A program made the position numbers and the translations under genes. Of a stretch of 64,000 nt of DNA, positions 49,343 through 60,377 are shown piece by piece. Origin of the DNA: Lachnospiraceae bacterium (GTDB lineage Bacteria; Bacillota; Clostridia; Lachnospirales; Lachnospiraceae); the NCBI GenBank assembly GCA_029006155.1, contig JAQXGF010000008.1, positions 60,111-124,110 of the forward strand, given 5' to 3'. Numbering within the stretch: position 1 is the first letter of the stretch; every line of letters begins with the position of its first letter. The notes beneath the pieces were generated by a model that ran no database searches, was not told the DNA's origin, and worked only from the letters and a program-made list of their open reading frames with translations.

Positions 49343-50467
49343 TTACTTTGATGAATCAGAACCGTTCAGCAGCCCGAGCAGAATACGGGAAACCTGCGCG
49401 ATCTCAGGGATGCTGCAGTATTCCTGGCAGGTATGTACGCGGTTCATGGAGGTCGCGATCACGAGTCCCTCAATGCCGTGCTGGGCAAAGACATTCTGGT
49501 CACTGCCGCCGAAGGTCTTATACAGAGATACGGTCAGCCCTTCCTGCTCGACGGCCTGACGGTAGGCAGCTACCGCGCTTCCCTCAAGCGGCGTCTCATA
49601 GGCAATGATATTGACGGTATCGGACCAGACAAGCGATGCACCGAGCGCAGATGTCTCTTTTTCAAAGGTCGATTTGTACTGCTTAAGAAGCGCGAGTGCG
49701 CGTTCATGCTTCAGGCTGCGGATCTCACCCTTTATCGTGCAGGACTCTGAGACAATATTCGTCCCGGCGCCGCCGTGAATCATGCCGATATTTCCGGTCG
49801 TCTCCGCATCGATATGCCCCTGCGGAAGCTGTGCGATCGCTTTTGACGCAGCTAAGATGGCATTGATACCGTCCTCCGGACGGAAGCCGGCATGAGACGC
49901 CCGGCCCTGTATGCGGGCTTCAAAAGAAAGGAGTGTCGGTGCGGCATAGGCAGCGCTGCCGATCTCCCCGCTTAAGTCGAGCACATAGGCATTGCGGGAG
50001 CGGATGCGGGAAAAGTCAAACGCATTGGCTCCCTTGCAGTACAGTTCCTCACCGGTCGTAAAGAGCAGCTCGACCGGACGGTGAGAACAGCCCTGTTCCC
50101 GGATCTCGCGGAGCGCCTCATAGATGGCCGTCACACCGGCGAGGTCATCCGCGCCGAGCACTGTCGTACCGTCGCTCGTTACCTGCCCATCCTCGTGGAA
50201 GATGGCCTGCTTCCCACAGGCAGGCGCGACCGTGTCCATATGTGCTGCGAGCAGGATCGGCGCGAGCGTCGGATTCCCCTCCACATAGGCATACAGATTT
50301 CCGGCTGTCGACCCGGTCGCAGTACCGCTTTCATCCTCCTGCAGCACAATCCCGATTCCGGCAAACAGTGTCTTAATATAATCAGCCATCTCCCGCTCTG
50401 AAAGAGACGGGGAGTCAATCGCCACAAGCGAAGCGAACGTGGATTTGATATGTTCGTGAGTAATCAT
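49343..50467 (-). CDS. M20 family peptidase (PepT-like)
   Basis: LLAAHMDTVAPA, VLGADDLAGVTAI, FTTGEE, GGSDQNVF; likely start MITHEHIKSTF. Confidence 0.88.
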   Translation of the reverse strand: MITHEHIKSTFASLVAIDSPSLSEREMADYIKTLFAGIGIVLQEDESGTATGSTAGNLYAYVEGNPTLAPILLAAHMDTVAPACGKQAIFHEDGQVTSDGTTVLGADDLAGVTAIYEALREIREQGCSHRPVELLFTTGEELYCKGANAFDFSRIRSRNAYVLDLSGEIGSAAYAAPTLLSFEARIQGRASHAGFRPEDGINAILAASKAIAQLPQGHIDAETTGNIGMIHGGAGTNIVSESCTIKGEIRSLKHERALALLKQYKSTFEKETSALGASLVWSDTVNIIAYETPLEGSAVAAYRQAVEQEGLTVSLYKTFGGSDQNVFAQHGIEGLVIATSMNRVHTCQEYCSIPEIAQVSRILLGLLNGSDSSK

Positions 50468-50504
50468 GAGAATCATCCTTTCTGTTTTGGTATTCTGGGG
50501 CTTA

Positions 50505-51346
50505 TCAATCCCAATACTCCACCTTAAATCCATTCTCCTGGCAATATTGGTCGACTTTCGATCCGCGGTAGCAGCGGATGGTCGTGGCGCGGTTGATGAT
50601 CCATGGGCCGATGAAGTCCGGGTCGTGGCGGAATTCGACGTACTGCAGGCGGTTGCAGCCGTGGAACGCCCATTTGCCGATATAGCGGACGCTCTCCGGG
50701 ATGCGGACGGTCGTCAGCCGTGTACATTTAAAGAAAGCACTGTCCTCAAGCACCTGCAGGGAACCCGGCAGTTCGATCGAGTCGAAGCCACAGAAATAAA
50801 AAGCCTGTGATCCGATGCGGCGCAGATGCTCCGGAAAATGAATGTTTTCGAGTGATTTACAGCGGTAAAAGGCCAGATCACTGATCTCAGAAATACTGTC
50901 CGGGAGCCACAGCGCGGTCAGGGATTTGCATTCAGAGAAAGCATATTTCTGAATTTTCCGGATACGGTTGGTATTGACGGGGGAGTGAAGGTGACGGTCT
51001 GCAGACGACGGCTCTCCTGAAACAGGCTCTGCGTGAGTGTATCAAGGGAACCGGGAATCTGAGCCTTTTGCAGCGCGTCGCATCTGGAAAAGGCGGCGGA
51101 GGCAAGTTCAGAGACCTGAGACGGCAGCGCGACGGCTTCCAGAGAGACACACCCGCAGAATGCACGCGCTCCCACGCTGGTAAGTCTGGCCGGAAACTGT
51201 ACGCTGCGGATGACTCCACGATTCTGAAAGGCTTCCGGTGCGATTCCGCGGATATGGCTGGGAAGACACATATCCTCCCGCAGATACTGTCGGGCATTGC
51301 TGCGGGTGATGATTTTACTTCCCTGAGAATATGAACTGTAGTACAT
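50505..51346 (-). pseudogene. BspA-like leucine-rich repeat protein, frameshifted
   Basis: N-terminal part MYYSSYSQGSKIITRSNARQYLRED... in one frame; LRR homology (YAFSECKSLTALWLPDSISEISDLAFYRCKSL...) continues in another frame to the 50505 stop; break near the G5 tract at 50979-50983. Confidence 0.75.
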
Positions 51347-51435
51347 TTTGACAAGCTCCTTTGGTATAGTGAAACACACAATTGTTACTATCATACATTC
51401 GTAGGAAGAAAAAAACAATAAGAAATACAAAAAAA

Positions 51436-51464
51436 TTGACAGATGGCACAAAGCTATGTATAAT
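51436..51464 (+). promoter_or_regulatory. Promoter of leader RNA B
   Basis: TTGACA (51436-51441), 17-nt spacer, TATAAT (51459-51464). Confidence 0.8.
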
Positions 51465-51470
51465 GTGTTC

Positions 51471-51717
51471 AGATGGAGCCGTGCGGTCTGGGGCGATGAA
51501 CGGATAAATACTGCGAATCGCGATAGGGCGACGGACAGAAAAATAAGGCGGGAGCCTTCATATGGAAAGACAGAGCGGCGACTGGATGAAATTTCCAGAC
51601 AGAATGCACTGCCGTACAGTCGGCACGCAGCGGTCTTTCCGGAAGAGTAAGCAATGATTTGCAGACGCATTTACTAAGCGACAGAGATCTTTAAAAAGAG
51701 ATTTCTGTTGCTTTTTT
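51471..51717 (+). ncRNA. Structured leader B: putative divergent cobalamin-type riboswitch with terminator
   Basis: CTGGATGAAATTTCCAGACAGAATGCACTGCCGTACAGTCGGCACGCAGCGGTCTTTCCGG shared in pattern with leader A; terminator GCGACAGAGATCTTTAAAAAGAGATTTCTGTTGCTTTTTT. Confidence 0.6.
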
Positions 51718-51826
51718 ATTTTTCTGGAAGTCTGACCGGCAGGCACTCTGGAATGCTGCAACATTCCGGAGCATCCGGCACTGGCTCGCATCAGGGGAAA
51801 ACAGGAAAAAGAAAGGAAGTAGGAAC

Positions 51827-54800
51827 ATGCAGAAAAAGAATGCAAGAAGGTTTCTCAGTATGCTGCTGGCCTGCCTGATGATTCTGACTACGCCGATGAG
51901 CGTGCTGGCAGAAGAGAGCGGGTTCTTAGCGACTGAGGACGCGGAAATTCTGGATGCAGATGCAAATGGCAGTGATGCGATCCAGGGTGCAGACACAGAT
52001 GGAACAGAGCAATCCGGACTGGAGATTACCGGAATAGAGACGGTAGCTTCATCAGAAGAAACATTGCGCTTCACGGAGGATCTGGCGGAGACCGAAGTAG
52101 CGTATGTACAGGGTGAGGAAGCGCAGCCTCTGAAGGTGATGGTACAGGGCGATGAGATCACTTATCAGTGGCTTCGCAGCGAGGACGGAGCGCAGTTCAC
52201 CGCGATCGAAGACGCGACTGAGCCGGAATACTTCCCGTCGACGGATGAGGTCGGGACAGTCTGGTATCAGGCAGAGGCCACCAGTGCGGATGGTGAGTTA
52301 GTCACGAGCCATGTGATCAGGATTACGGTGGCAGAGGTGCCGGGCGAAGCGGCAGAGACAGAGGAGATGTCCGAGGCCGAAGAGACCGAACCGATGTCTG
52401 AACTGGAAGAGATCGCAGAGACAGAAGCCCAGAGCGAGACTGAGGCCGCGACGGAGACCGAAGCTGCAGCAGAAGAGACCGAGACAGAAAGCCTCATCGC
52501 AGAGCTGAATGCGGAAGAAAATGATGCGATGCTTCTGGCGGATGATACCGTGACCAGACCGGAGCCGATCACGAAGGAGCAGATTCAGATTTCGGACGAT
52601 CTGGATCCAAGCGGAACGTATAAGGCGCTGACCGAGACAGGGTTGACGGTGAATCGCGGGGAAAATGAATGTTTTCCACAGCAGCTGACAATATATAAAA
52701 CGGAAATTGATAAAAGTGCCAGAAATCTTACACTGGCAGTGACAGGAAGAACAAATATTAAGTTGGCTGATGTAACATATGCCTCAGTAGATGCTTTGAA
52801 AACATATGATCCGGACCATGATACAGCATTTAAAAACAATTATGTTGTCAGTGACGGATCAGAAGCCGGACAGCAGCAACTTGCCAACCTGTTTGGAGAG
52901 GCAGTTTTTACACAGTTAAAGGCACGGAACAATCGTGTATTTTATATCGAATATGTTGAACGTAATAGTGTTTCAAAGAAGAATTATGGTGTCGGAAGTG
53001 GCGTATTGATTGAAGAAGTACCGCATATATCTGATGCAGATGAAGTCGCACAGCAGCCGGATATCAAATCAGATACGGTAGGAAATACGCATAAAACATT
53101 TGAACTTCCGCAAACGGGAACAGTCACCTTTACCGTTGCGTTGAAGGACGATAAGGTAGCCCAGAACAAACAGGCCATGGGTACGCTGACCTATGAATGG
53201 TATCGAAACACAGAAAACAGTTATGATGGTGCCGAAAAACTGCAGGACGGAATTGATGGAACATTTGCGATTACCAGCCAGATTGCTGCAAATGGAAGAA
53301 TTAAGAACTTCAACAGTAAATGGACAACAAAGGCGACCAGTAAACTTGGCACGACATGGTACTTCTGTAAGGTGACGAATACACTGTCAAATGGAAGCAG
53401 TGTCTCTTATTATTCTAAAATTGGTTCTGTGACAGTAACAGGTCCAGAGGAACCAGTATTTGGAATTATTACCGGAGAAGATCCAGTAGGAAGCATTTCT
53501 ATAAGCGCTGAGGATATGGTTCCGGAACGGTCGGATCTGAAAGACGGAGCTGGAAATGTATTTCAGGATCCTGGACCAGTCGGAAGCATTTTAAATACTT
53601 CCTTACTGGTTTATCCGTCAGATACGATGACAACGGTGATTAAGCGTGCCTGCCTGTTGAATGATGTTCAGATTGGCATTCGCGGTACGGGTGGAATGGG
53701 CAGTTATATTTATCAGATTGGTGCTCGGGAAGAGTTCGACCGTGGTCGTGACAGCGGCTGGATGGGCAGTTTAAATGGCTGGTATACGAATACCGGATTT
53801 GACAATTATAAAGTCGCAGATGGCACATTACAGCCGGGGGATATCATAGCGCTGAAGTATACGACAGATCTTGGCAGCGACATTGGGGCGGCTTTTGATG
53901 ATACTCAGAAAAGTAAGAAACTGAAGTCACTGAGTATTTTGCCGGTATCAGTAAAAGGGAAGGTGAGTTCGGAACTGGATTGCCTTGGCGGAGAATTTGA
54001 TCCGGATGTGCAGAAGTATGAAATAGCTTTCCGGGCACAACAAGAAGGAATGATATCAGATCCATGGATGGGTGTAAGTTTATTGCCGATGGCGGAAAAC
54101 CAACAGAATCGGGTTCGTGTATTTGTCGGGGAAAAAGAATATCGTGGCAAGTATAATATTCCGATTACAGAAAAAGAAACGACGATTACGATAAAGGTCG
54201 AGGCAGTGCAGGATGGCGTGGAGGATCTGGCACCAATGATCTACACGATTGTGGTTCATAAGGATCCGTCTTTGCTTGGTGACGGGGATGTGATAGTCAC
54301 AGAGACCGCATCGGATGGGCATCCGAATACACCCAAGGTATACTTTTATGAATATGGATATGAACCAAGTGGAGGAGCTGGGACGGGAGAACTGAGTGCT
54401 TCTTATACAGCAGATCTGCAGGTGGAGAGTGGTATAGAGGCGTATGAGGCCAGAGATCTGACGGTATCTCTGAAAAAGGTTCCAGAAGATGTTTTAGCAG
54501 TACTGAAATATCATGATCAAGAATGGAACTTTGAAAATGGAACAGTGACGGTAAAAGATGGAGCATTGTTTACCGGGACTCGGATGTATACAATATATCT
54601 GGAAAATCGTGCAACGGGTGAGAAAGAAAGCTATTATCTGAAGCTTCAGAAAAAGCCAACGCGGTTGACCAAGTATAGTTTTCTTCCAGTTGGGACTGGA
54701 AATGTAGAATATACAGAAATATTTCAGGGGCAACTGGAAGGGACATTTTTTCAATTGGATGCAGGAGGGAAAGAAACCGGGGAAATTGGTTTTACACCAT

Positions 54801-56992
54801 TGATTACAGATTATAATGTATATCTTAGCGGGGCAATTGAAGCTGTTACTTTTGATAAATATAGTGTGGCTACAGCAGCATCAAGCTATGCTATGCGTTT
54901 AAAGGTGAATGGAGAAATTCTTTACGAAAGTGAATACAGTACAAACTGGGCCGGTTTTGTTGCGCAGGCAGAAGAGGAACTTCCGATCAGTTTGAAGGAA
55001 GGAATCAATAATATCTCTTTGGAAATTTTTGATTTAACAAATCAGAAGTGTACTCGCACCTATACGCTTCATATCATAAAAAAAGGGATGACAGCTGCAG
55101 AACTGCAGGAGAAAATTCTGGCATTGCCAAAAACAGAAGATCTGAGCTACAGCAGGGATCGAAAGACGGTAAACCGCCTGAAAGAGACTTATGACAAACT
55201 GAGCGATGCAGACCAGAAGGAGATTTCGCAGGAAGCAACGGAAAAGCTGGAAGCTGCAGTGCGTCGGATCGAGGAGCTGTATCAGGATGGAATCACAGCG
55301 ATCGAGACGCTCAAAAATCTGATCGATAGCTACAGCGGAAAGGTAACAGAAGCAAATTATAAAGAATATGAAGAAGTTGTAACAGAATCAAAGCGGCAGT
55401 ATGATGCATTGACTGACTGGATTTATGAAAAATTTATGTCAGAATGCATAGTGCAGTATAATGCAATGAATAGTGCAGTGAAAGCTGTTCAGCGCGGAAA
55501 GATTGCAGCGAATGAGACCATTGGTCAGGCGACGGACTATATTGATGACTTTATGGTTTCGGCCAATGCCTTTAATCTGACATTGGGTGCTGCGGAAGAT
55601 GCATATCCGGTGAATTTTAAGGACTATGTTGCTTCAAACTTGAGAAGCGGTGAGGCCTGCCTTCCTTTTAATACACCTGGAAGAATAAAAATCAGCATTG
55701 AAGATCCGTCCATCTTTACGATTAAGTCGGTAATGTCTACTTATATTGATAAAGGTCTGGGTGGCGGAAACAAGCCATATGAGAATGAACTGTACTACAT
55801 GATCCCGCTGAAAGAAGGGACGACGACCTTCACCGTCACACTGACCGATGAGACGGGAACTTATTATGGGCAGACACCGCGGATGATCGTGCATGTCAAC
55901 AGCGACGGAGAAGCCTCCATCGAGAAGCTTGCGGAGAAGTTGACGAATATCAACACGCTTCCGTATACGACCAAATACGATACATGGTATTACTGGCAGG
56001 GAACAGAAGGGGCGGAGTTCTCCTTCAAGGTAAACGGCACAGGCGCGACGGTCGCGGTATGGAGCACAGACGGAAAGCAGAAGACCGAGTATCCGGTCGA
56101 TGCAAACGGAAATGTAACGGTGCTGCTAAAGGATGGCTATAATCCGATCGAAGTCAGCGCAGTGTATGAGGGATCTCGTGTAACGCAGGTGTATGGTATG
56201 CGCGGAAAAGCACTGACTTACACACTGACAAATGAGACAAGGCCGGGACAGCCTTTTAAACAGGGAGACCAGGCGATTCTCCAATTTACAGGGATAAGTA
56301 CACCAGTGCGGAAGATTTTGAGAATTTATAATCCGTCGACGATGCAGATTTGGTTTGATACGGATATGCCATATCAGGCACAGATTATTTCCGGCGGTAC
56401 ACAATATACTGCTGGAGCGATTACTTTTACCATAACGGGCTCAGGAACGATTAATCTGAGCAGTGGTCGGTTGTTTGAACGCTGGTGGGGAGAGCCACTG
56501 TATTCGGAGACGGCACAGGGAAATACGGGAGAGATTGCAGGACAGTCTGAGGGATTTTTCTCCCACATCCCGGATCTGACCTTTACGGCAGAAGTAAATC
56601 CGGACTATAAAGCAGACATTAAGGTGACACCGACATTGAATGGTGGAAATACGGTAAAGCCGGGGCAGACGGTGACGATGTCGCTGGATGAACTGGATCT
56701 TGATGAGATCACAAAGGTATATCCGATTGATACCACGAACACATTTACAAAACTGCAGACAGCACAGACGCAGTTTACGACCAATATTCCGGGACTTTCC
56801 AAGGTCGTATCGGAGGAATATACGCGGAAAGCAGCGACACTGAAGATGTTGAAGACAGTTACATTTACCGTGCCGGAGGATACACCGGACGGTGATTATA
56901 TGATCCGGGGTGGACTGGTTTACGTCATGCATGGAGATGCAAATTATGGCATTTCACCGGATTATTGTTTAGATTGCAGATTGCCGATGTGA
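51827..56992 (+). pseudogene. Giant secreted surface protein with DUF4430-like and cadherin/Ig-like domains; N-terminal ORF of a frameshift-split gene
   Basis: Signal peptide MQKKNARRFLSMLLACLMILTTPMSVLAEE; DUF4430 signature SGWMGSLNGWYTNTG...LQPGDIIALKYTTDLGSDIG; frame ends 28 nt into the ORF at 56965. Confidence 0.7.
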
Positions 56993-58098
56993 AGATCACC
57001 GTCCAGCACGACCACGTCTACGGCGACTGGACGATCACGAAGGAAGCGACCTGTACAGAGGCAGGCGAGCGTCAGATGGTGTGCAGCATCTGCGGTGATG
57101 TGAAGTCAGAAGCGATTGCGGCGAAGGGACATCAGTATGATGCAGGCCAGGTGACAAAGGCATCGACCTGTAAGGAAGCAGGCATCCGGACCTATACGTG
57201 TACCGTTTGCCATGCGACACTGACGGAGGCACTCCCGCTCTCCGGACACAGCTATGGTTCCTGGACGACCACTTCTGAGGCGACGGTATTTGCACCGGAG
57301 CGTCAGGGACGCACCTGTTCCGTATGCGGAACCAGAGAGACTCGCACGTATGGAAGCGCATTGACACCGACGATCAAGACGAATGCAGAGAAGCTTCCGC
57401 TGAAAGTAAAGCAGAAGACGACCGCATTTAAAGTGATCGGACTGGCGAACGGAGATTCCGTTGCGGCTTATACGTCCAGTAATACGAAAGTATTTACGGT
57501 ATCGAAGAACGGTACGCTGACGGCAGGCAAGAAGGCCGGCAAGGCGACCCTGACGATCCGGCTGGCGAGCGGACTGGAGAAGAAGATTCCGGTCACAGTA
57601 CAGAAGAGTACCGTGACGACGACAAAGATTACCGGATTAAAGTCAAAGGTGACACTGGAGAAGGGCAAGAAGCTGGCATTGAAGCCGATACTGACCCCGA
57701 TCACCTCGCAGCAGAAGTTTACCTACACCTCTTCGAATAAGAAGGTAGCGACGGTCAATAAGAGCGGCGTCATCACGGCAAAGAAGGCAGGAACTGCGAA
57801 GATCACTGTGAAGTCCGGTAAGAAGAAATTTACCGTGACTGTAACGGTACCGAAGACGAAGACGACCGCGATCAACGGCGTACCATCGACGGTCAGTGTG
57901 AAGAAGGGTAAGACCTACACTCTGAAGGCAAAGCTTTCGCCGAAGGGCAGCGAGGAGAAGATCACCTACACTTCTTCAAATAAAAAGATCGCAACCGTCA
58001 GCAAGACCGGAAAGATCAAAGGCGTGAAGAAAGGCACGGCGACGATCACTGTGAAGTCCGGAAAGGCATCGGTGAAGGTACAGGTAACTGTCAGATAA
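56965..58098 (+). pseudogene. C-terminal part of the split surface protein: CxxC repeats plus Big_2 repeats
   Basis: No signal peptide, TTG start without RBS; HVYGDWTITKEATCTEAGERQMVCSICGD..., Big_2 repeats like those at the end of the 4789-7905 protein. Confidence 0.7.
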
Positions 58099-58226
58099 CT
58101 ATTGTTCCCCGTTTTGTCGGAAATTCATCTGGTGAAGCGGGGGATTTCCTTTCTGAAAGTGTTGCGTTTTTCAAAATTATTGAGTATACTATAAATAAGC
58201 CAACAGGCTTGTCGGTCATCACGGCT

Positions 58227-58337
58227 AGAATATGATGAACGTGTATGTTTCACTTCCGAGAACGACGGGGTGTTGCAAAGCGTAGAATATCGTTCACGTG
58301 TACGAAGGGCTTACCGAAAGGCAGGCCCTTTTTAGAA
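58227..58337 (+). ncRNA. Structured non-coding segment ending in a terminator, upstream of a decayed small ORF
   Basis: Two near-repeats TAGAATATnnTnnACGTGTAnG (58227, 58284); terminator AAGGGCTTACCGAAAGGCAGGCCCTTTTT. Confidence 0.45.
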
Positions 58338-58351
58338 AGGAAATACTGACG

Positions 58352-58442
58352 ATGAAACTTGTCGCAATAAATAATTCGTTATTACTTAAATAATAATGGC
58401 GATAAAGAAATACTTCAGAAGTCTACAAGACCATATGTATAA
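58352..58442 (+). pseudogene. Remnant of a small gene, possibly toxin-like
   Basis: AGAAAGGAAATACTGACG-ATG gives MKLVAINNSLLLK*; one-base shift continues NNGDKEILQKSTRPYV*. Confidence 0.4.
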
Positions 58443-58458
58443 GTGAGTTTTTTATAAC

Positions 58459-58614
58459 ATGGATGTTAAAATGATTAAAGCAAGCGAGAAAGATGTTCAG
58501 AAATGGATTATGGAAGATAAGGCTAATTATGAGTGGTTAATGGAATCGAAAAAGCAATTAGAGAGAGGCCTGCTTACAAGGCATGAACTAGTAGAGGTTT
58601 CAGAGGATGAATAA
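58459..58614 (+). CDS. Small acidic hypothetical protein (51 aa)
   Basis: MDVKMIKASEKDVQKWIMEDKANYEWLMESKKQLERGLLTRHELVEVSEDE*; no strong RBS seen. Confidence 0.4.
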   Translation: MDVKMIKASEKDVQKWIMEDKANYEWLMESKKQLERGLLTRHELVEVSEDE

Positions 58615-58644
58615 GCGATTCGTTACAGAAACATAGGGCAAAAC

Positions 58645-58673
58645 TTGACAGTACCCGTCAGGCTACGTATAAT
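58645..58673 (+). promoter_or_regulatory. Promoter of leader RNA A
   Basis: TTGACA (58645-58650), 17-nt spacer, TATAAT (58668-58673). Confidence 0.8.
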
Positions 58674-58679
58674 AAGACG

Positions 58680-58889
58680 GAGATGCCGGAAGGAAATGTT
58701 CCGGCAATATTTGACAAATCAAAATGCGGAGAGCAGTGCCGTGAACAGGTTAGATTCCTGTACATAAAAGTGCGGTGCCGTAAAGTCGGCGAGCGGCGGT
58801 TTTCCGGTGATTAGGATAGAGGATATTGTTCGCGCATAGAGAACACCTATTAAGAGTAACGCCCCTCAAAAGGGGGTGTTGCTTTTTTT
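58680..58889 (+). ncRNA. Structured leader A: putative divergent cobalamin-type riboswitch with terminator
   Basis: ATGCCGGAAGGAAATGTTCCGGCA hairpin; GCAGTGCCGTGAACAGGTTAGATTCCTGTACATAAAAGTGCGGTGCCGTAAAGTCGGCGAGCGG; terminator AACGCCCCTCAAAAGGGGGTGTTGCTTTTTTT with competing AACACC upstream. Confidence 0.65.
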
Positions 58890-58999
58890 GTTTAAAACAG
58901 TTTCGGGCAGCAGCAAAACGTACAGGAAGTCCGTGCAGATTTATCTGCTAAGGGCTGAAGGTACATTTTGGGGTATATTAAAACACAAGGAGGATATTT

Positions 59000-60355
59000 A
59001 TGGAAACAAAGCGGAAAAAACGTCTTATGAACGCAGTCATGGTCATCCTGATCCTGGTCATCGCGGCATGCGGAGTGCTCGCGGCAGGCAGTATCCGTGG
59101 CTGGTTCGATACTGGGACGGAAAGCTGGATCACAAGTGGACACGTAAGTGGTGTAGTCAGTATCGAGCGGAACGGGATTGGCTACAGCCTGCAGGATGGA
59201 CAGGGGATCAAAGATGGCGATGTCATCGAGACGAAGCAGGGATCGACGGCGGCTCTGCAGCTCGGTGAGTCTAATACGATCGTATTAAATGAAAATACGG
59301 AACTGACGGTCACATCATCCGCGGCGGATGCCGTGGAGCTTTCGGTCGGCAAAGGGGAACTGTTTGCGGACATTCCAAAGGCAGGGAAAGCGTTTACGCT
59401 GAAGCTGGATGGGCATGAGGCAACGGTCAGCGACAGCGTATTTTCAGCGAGTGTCCAGACGGGCAGCATGACGTTTGATGTCCTCATGGGCGAGGATGAC
59501 GTGACGGCTTCGGATGGTACGGCAGAGACGGTCGCATCCGGTGAGCGGCTGCAGGTGAGCGAGGGCGGGGATGGCAAGGTATCTGCGTCGGTACAGAAGC
59601 TCTCTGCCGGGTCGATGAACGAGTTCGCGATCGTGCAGGCCCAGAAGTGCGACCGTAAAAACGAGCTGTGCTTTTCCGTCGCAGAGCTGCAGAAGGTGCT
59701 CGATGACCGTGCGGCAGAGAAGCAGGCAGCGCTGGAAGCGAGCCTGAACGCGGAAAAGATCACGCTGGATGCGACAAAGAAAGCAGGGGAGTCCGAGTCT
59801 GAGACCGGTGCGGCTGGCACTGGGGAGACCCAGAAGGATGGGCAGGCAGATGCTTCCGGCAGCGGTTCAGCGGACGGCAGTTCGGTGGAGGAGTACACGC
59901 CACAGGACAATGCCGCATCACAGGGCGGAGGGGACGCATCTTCCGATATACTGGAATGTACGATCGAGATCCGCTGTGACACGATCCTTGACAACATGGG
60001 GAACCTGACCGCAGGCAAGGAAACCTACGTGCCGGCCAACGGCTGCATCCTGAGCACGAGCACCGTAGAATTTGAAAAGGGCGAGACGGTCTATGACGTC
60101 TTATCCCGCGTCTGCTCTTATGCGGGCATCCAGATGGAAGCCTCGTGGACGCCGCTTTACAACAGCTACTACGTCGAGGGCATCAACAACTTATATGAAT
60201 TTGACTGTGGCAACCAGTCCGGCTGGATGTATAAGGTAAATGGCTGGTTCCCGAACTATGGCTGCTCTTCCTATTATCTGGAGGACGGCGATACGATCGT
60301 CTGGACGTATACATGCAATGGCCTCGGCGCAGACGTCGGTGGCGGTATGGGCTGA
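59000..60355 (+). CDS. Membrane-anchored FecR-like + DUF4430 (transcobalamin C-terminal-like) protein
   Basis: N-terminal TM; FecR-like region (GIKDGDVIETKQGSTAALQLGESNTIVLNENTELTV); C-terminal SGWMYKVNGWFPNYGCSSYYLEDGDTIVWTYTCNGLGADVG. Confidence 0.8.
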   Translation: METKRKKRLMNAVMVILILVIAACGVLAAGSIRGWFDTGTESWITSGHVSGVVSIERNGIGYSLQDGQGIKDGDVIETKQGSTAALQLGESNTIVLNENTELTVTSSAADAVELSVGKGELFADIPKAGKAFTLKLDGHEATVSDSVFSASVQTGSMTFDVLMGEDDVTASDGTAETVASGERLQVSEGGDGKVSASVQKLSAGSMNEFAIVQAQKCDRKNELCFSVAELQKVLDDRAAEKQAALEASLNAEKITLDATKKAGESESETGAAGTGETQKDGQADASGSGSADGSSVEEYTPQDNAASQGGGDASSDILECTIEIRCDTILDNMGNLTAGKETYVPANGCILSTSTVEFEKGETVYDVLSRVCSYAGIQMEASWTPLYNSYYVEGINNLYEFDCGNQSGWMYKVNGWFPNYGCSSYYLEDGDTIVWTYTCNGLGADVGGGMG

Positions 60356-60377
60356 TGGAAAGCAGGTGGAGGACAGT

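Noticed and set aside
56955-56992. Programmed -1 frameshift to join the split surface gene
   Set aside because: No X_XXY_YYZ slippery heptamer in the correct frame near the junction; a simple indel is more likely
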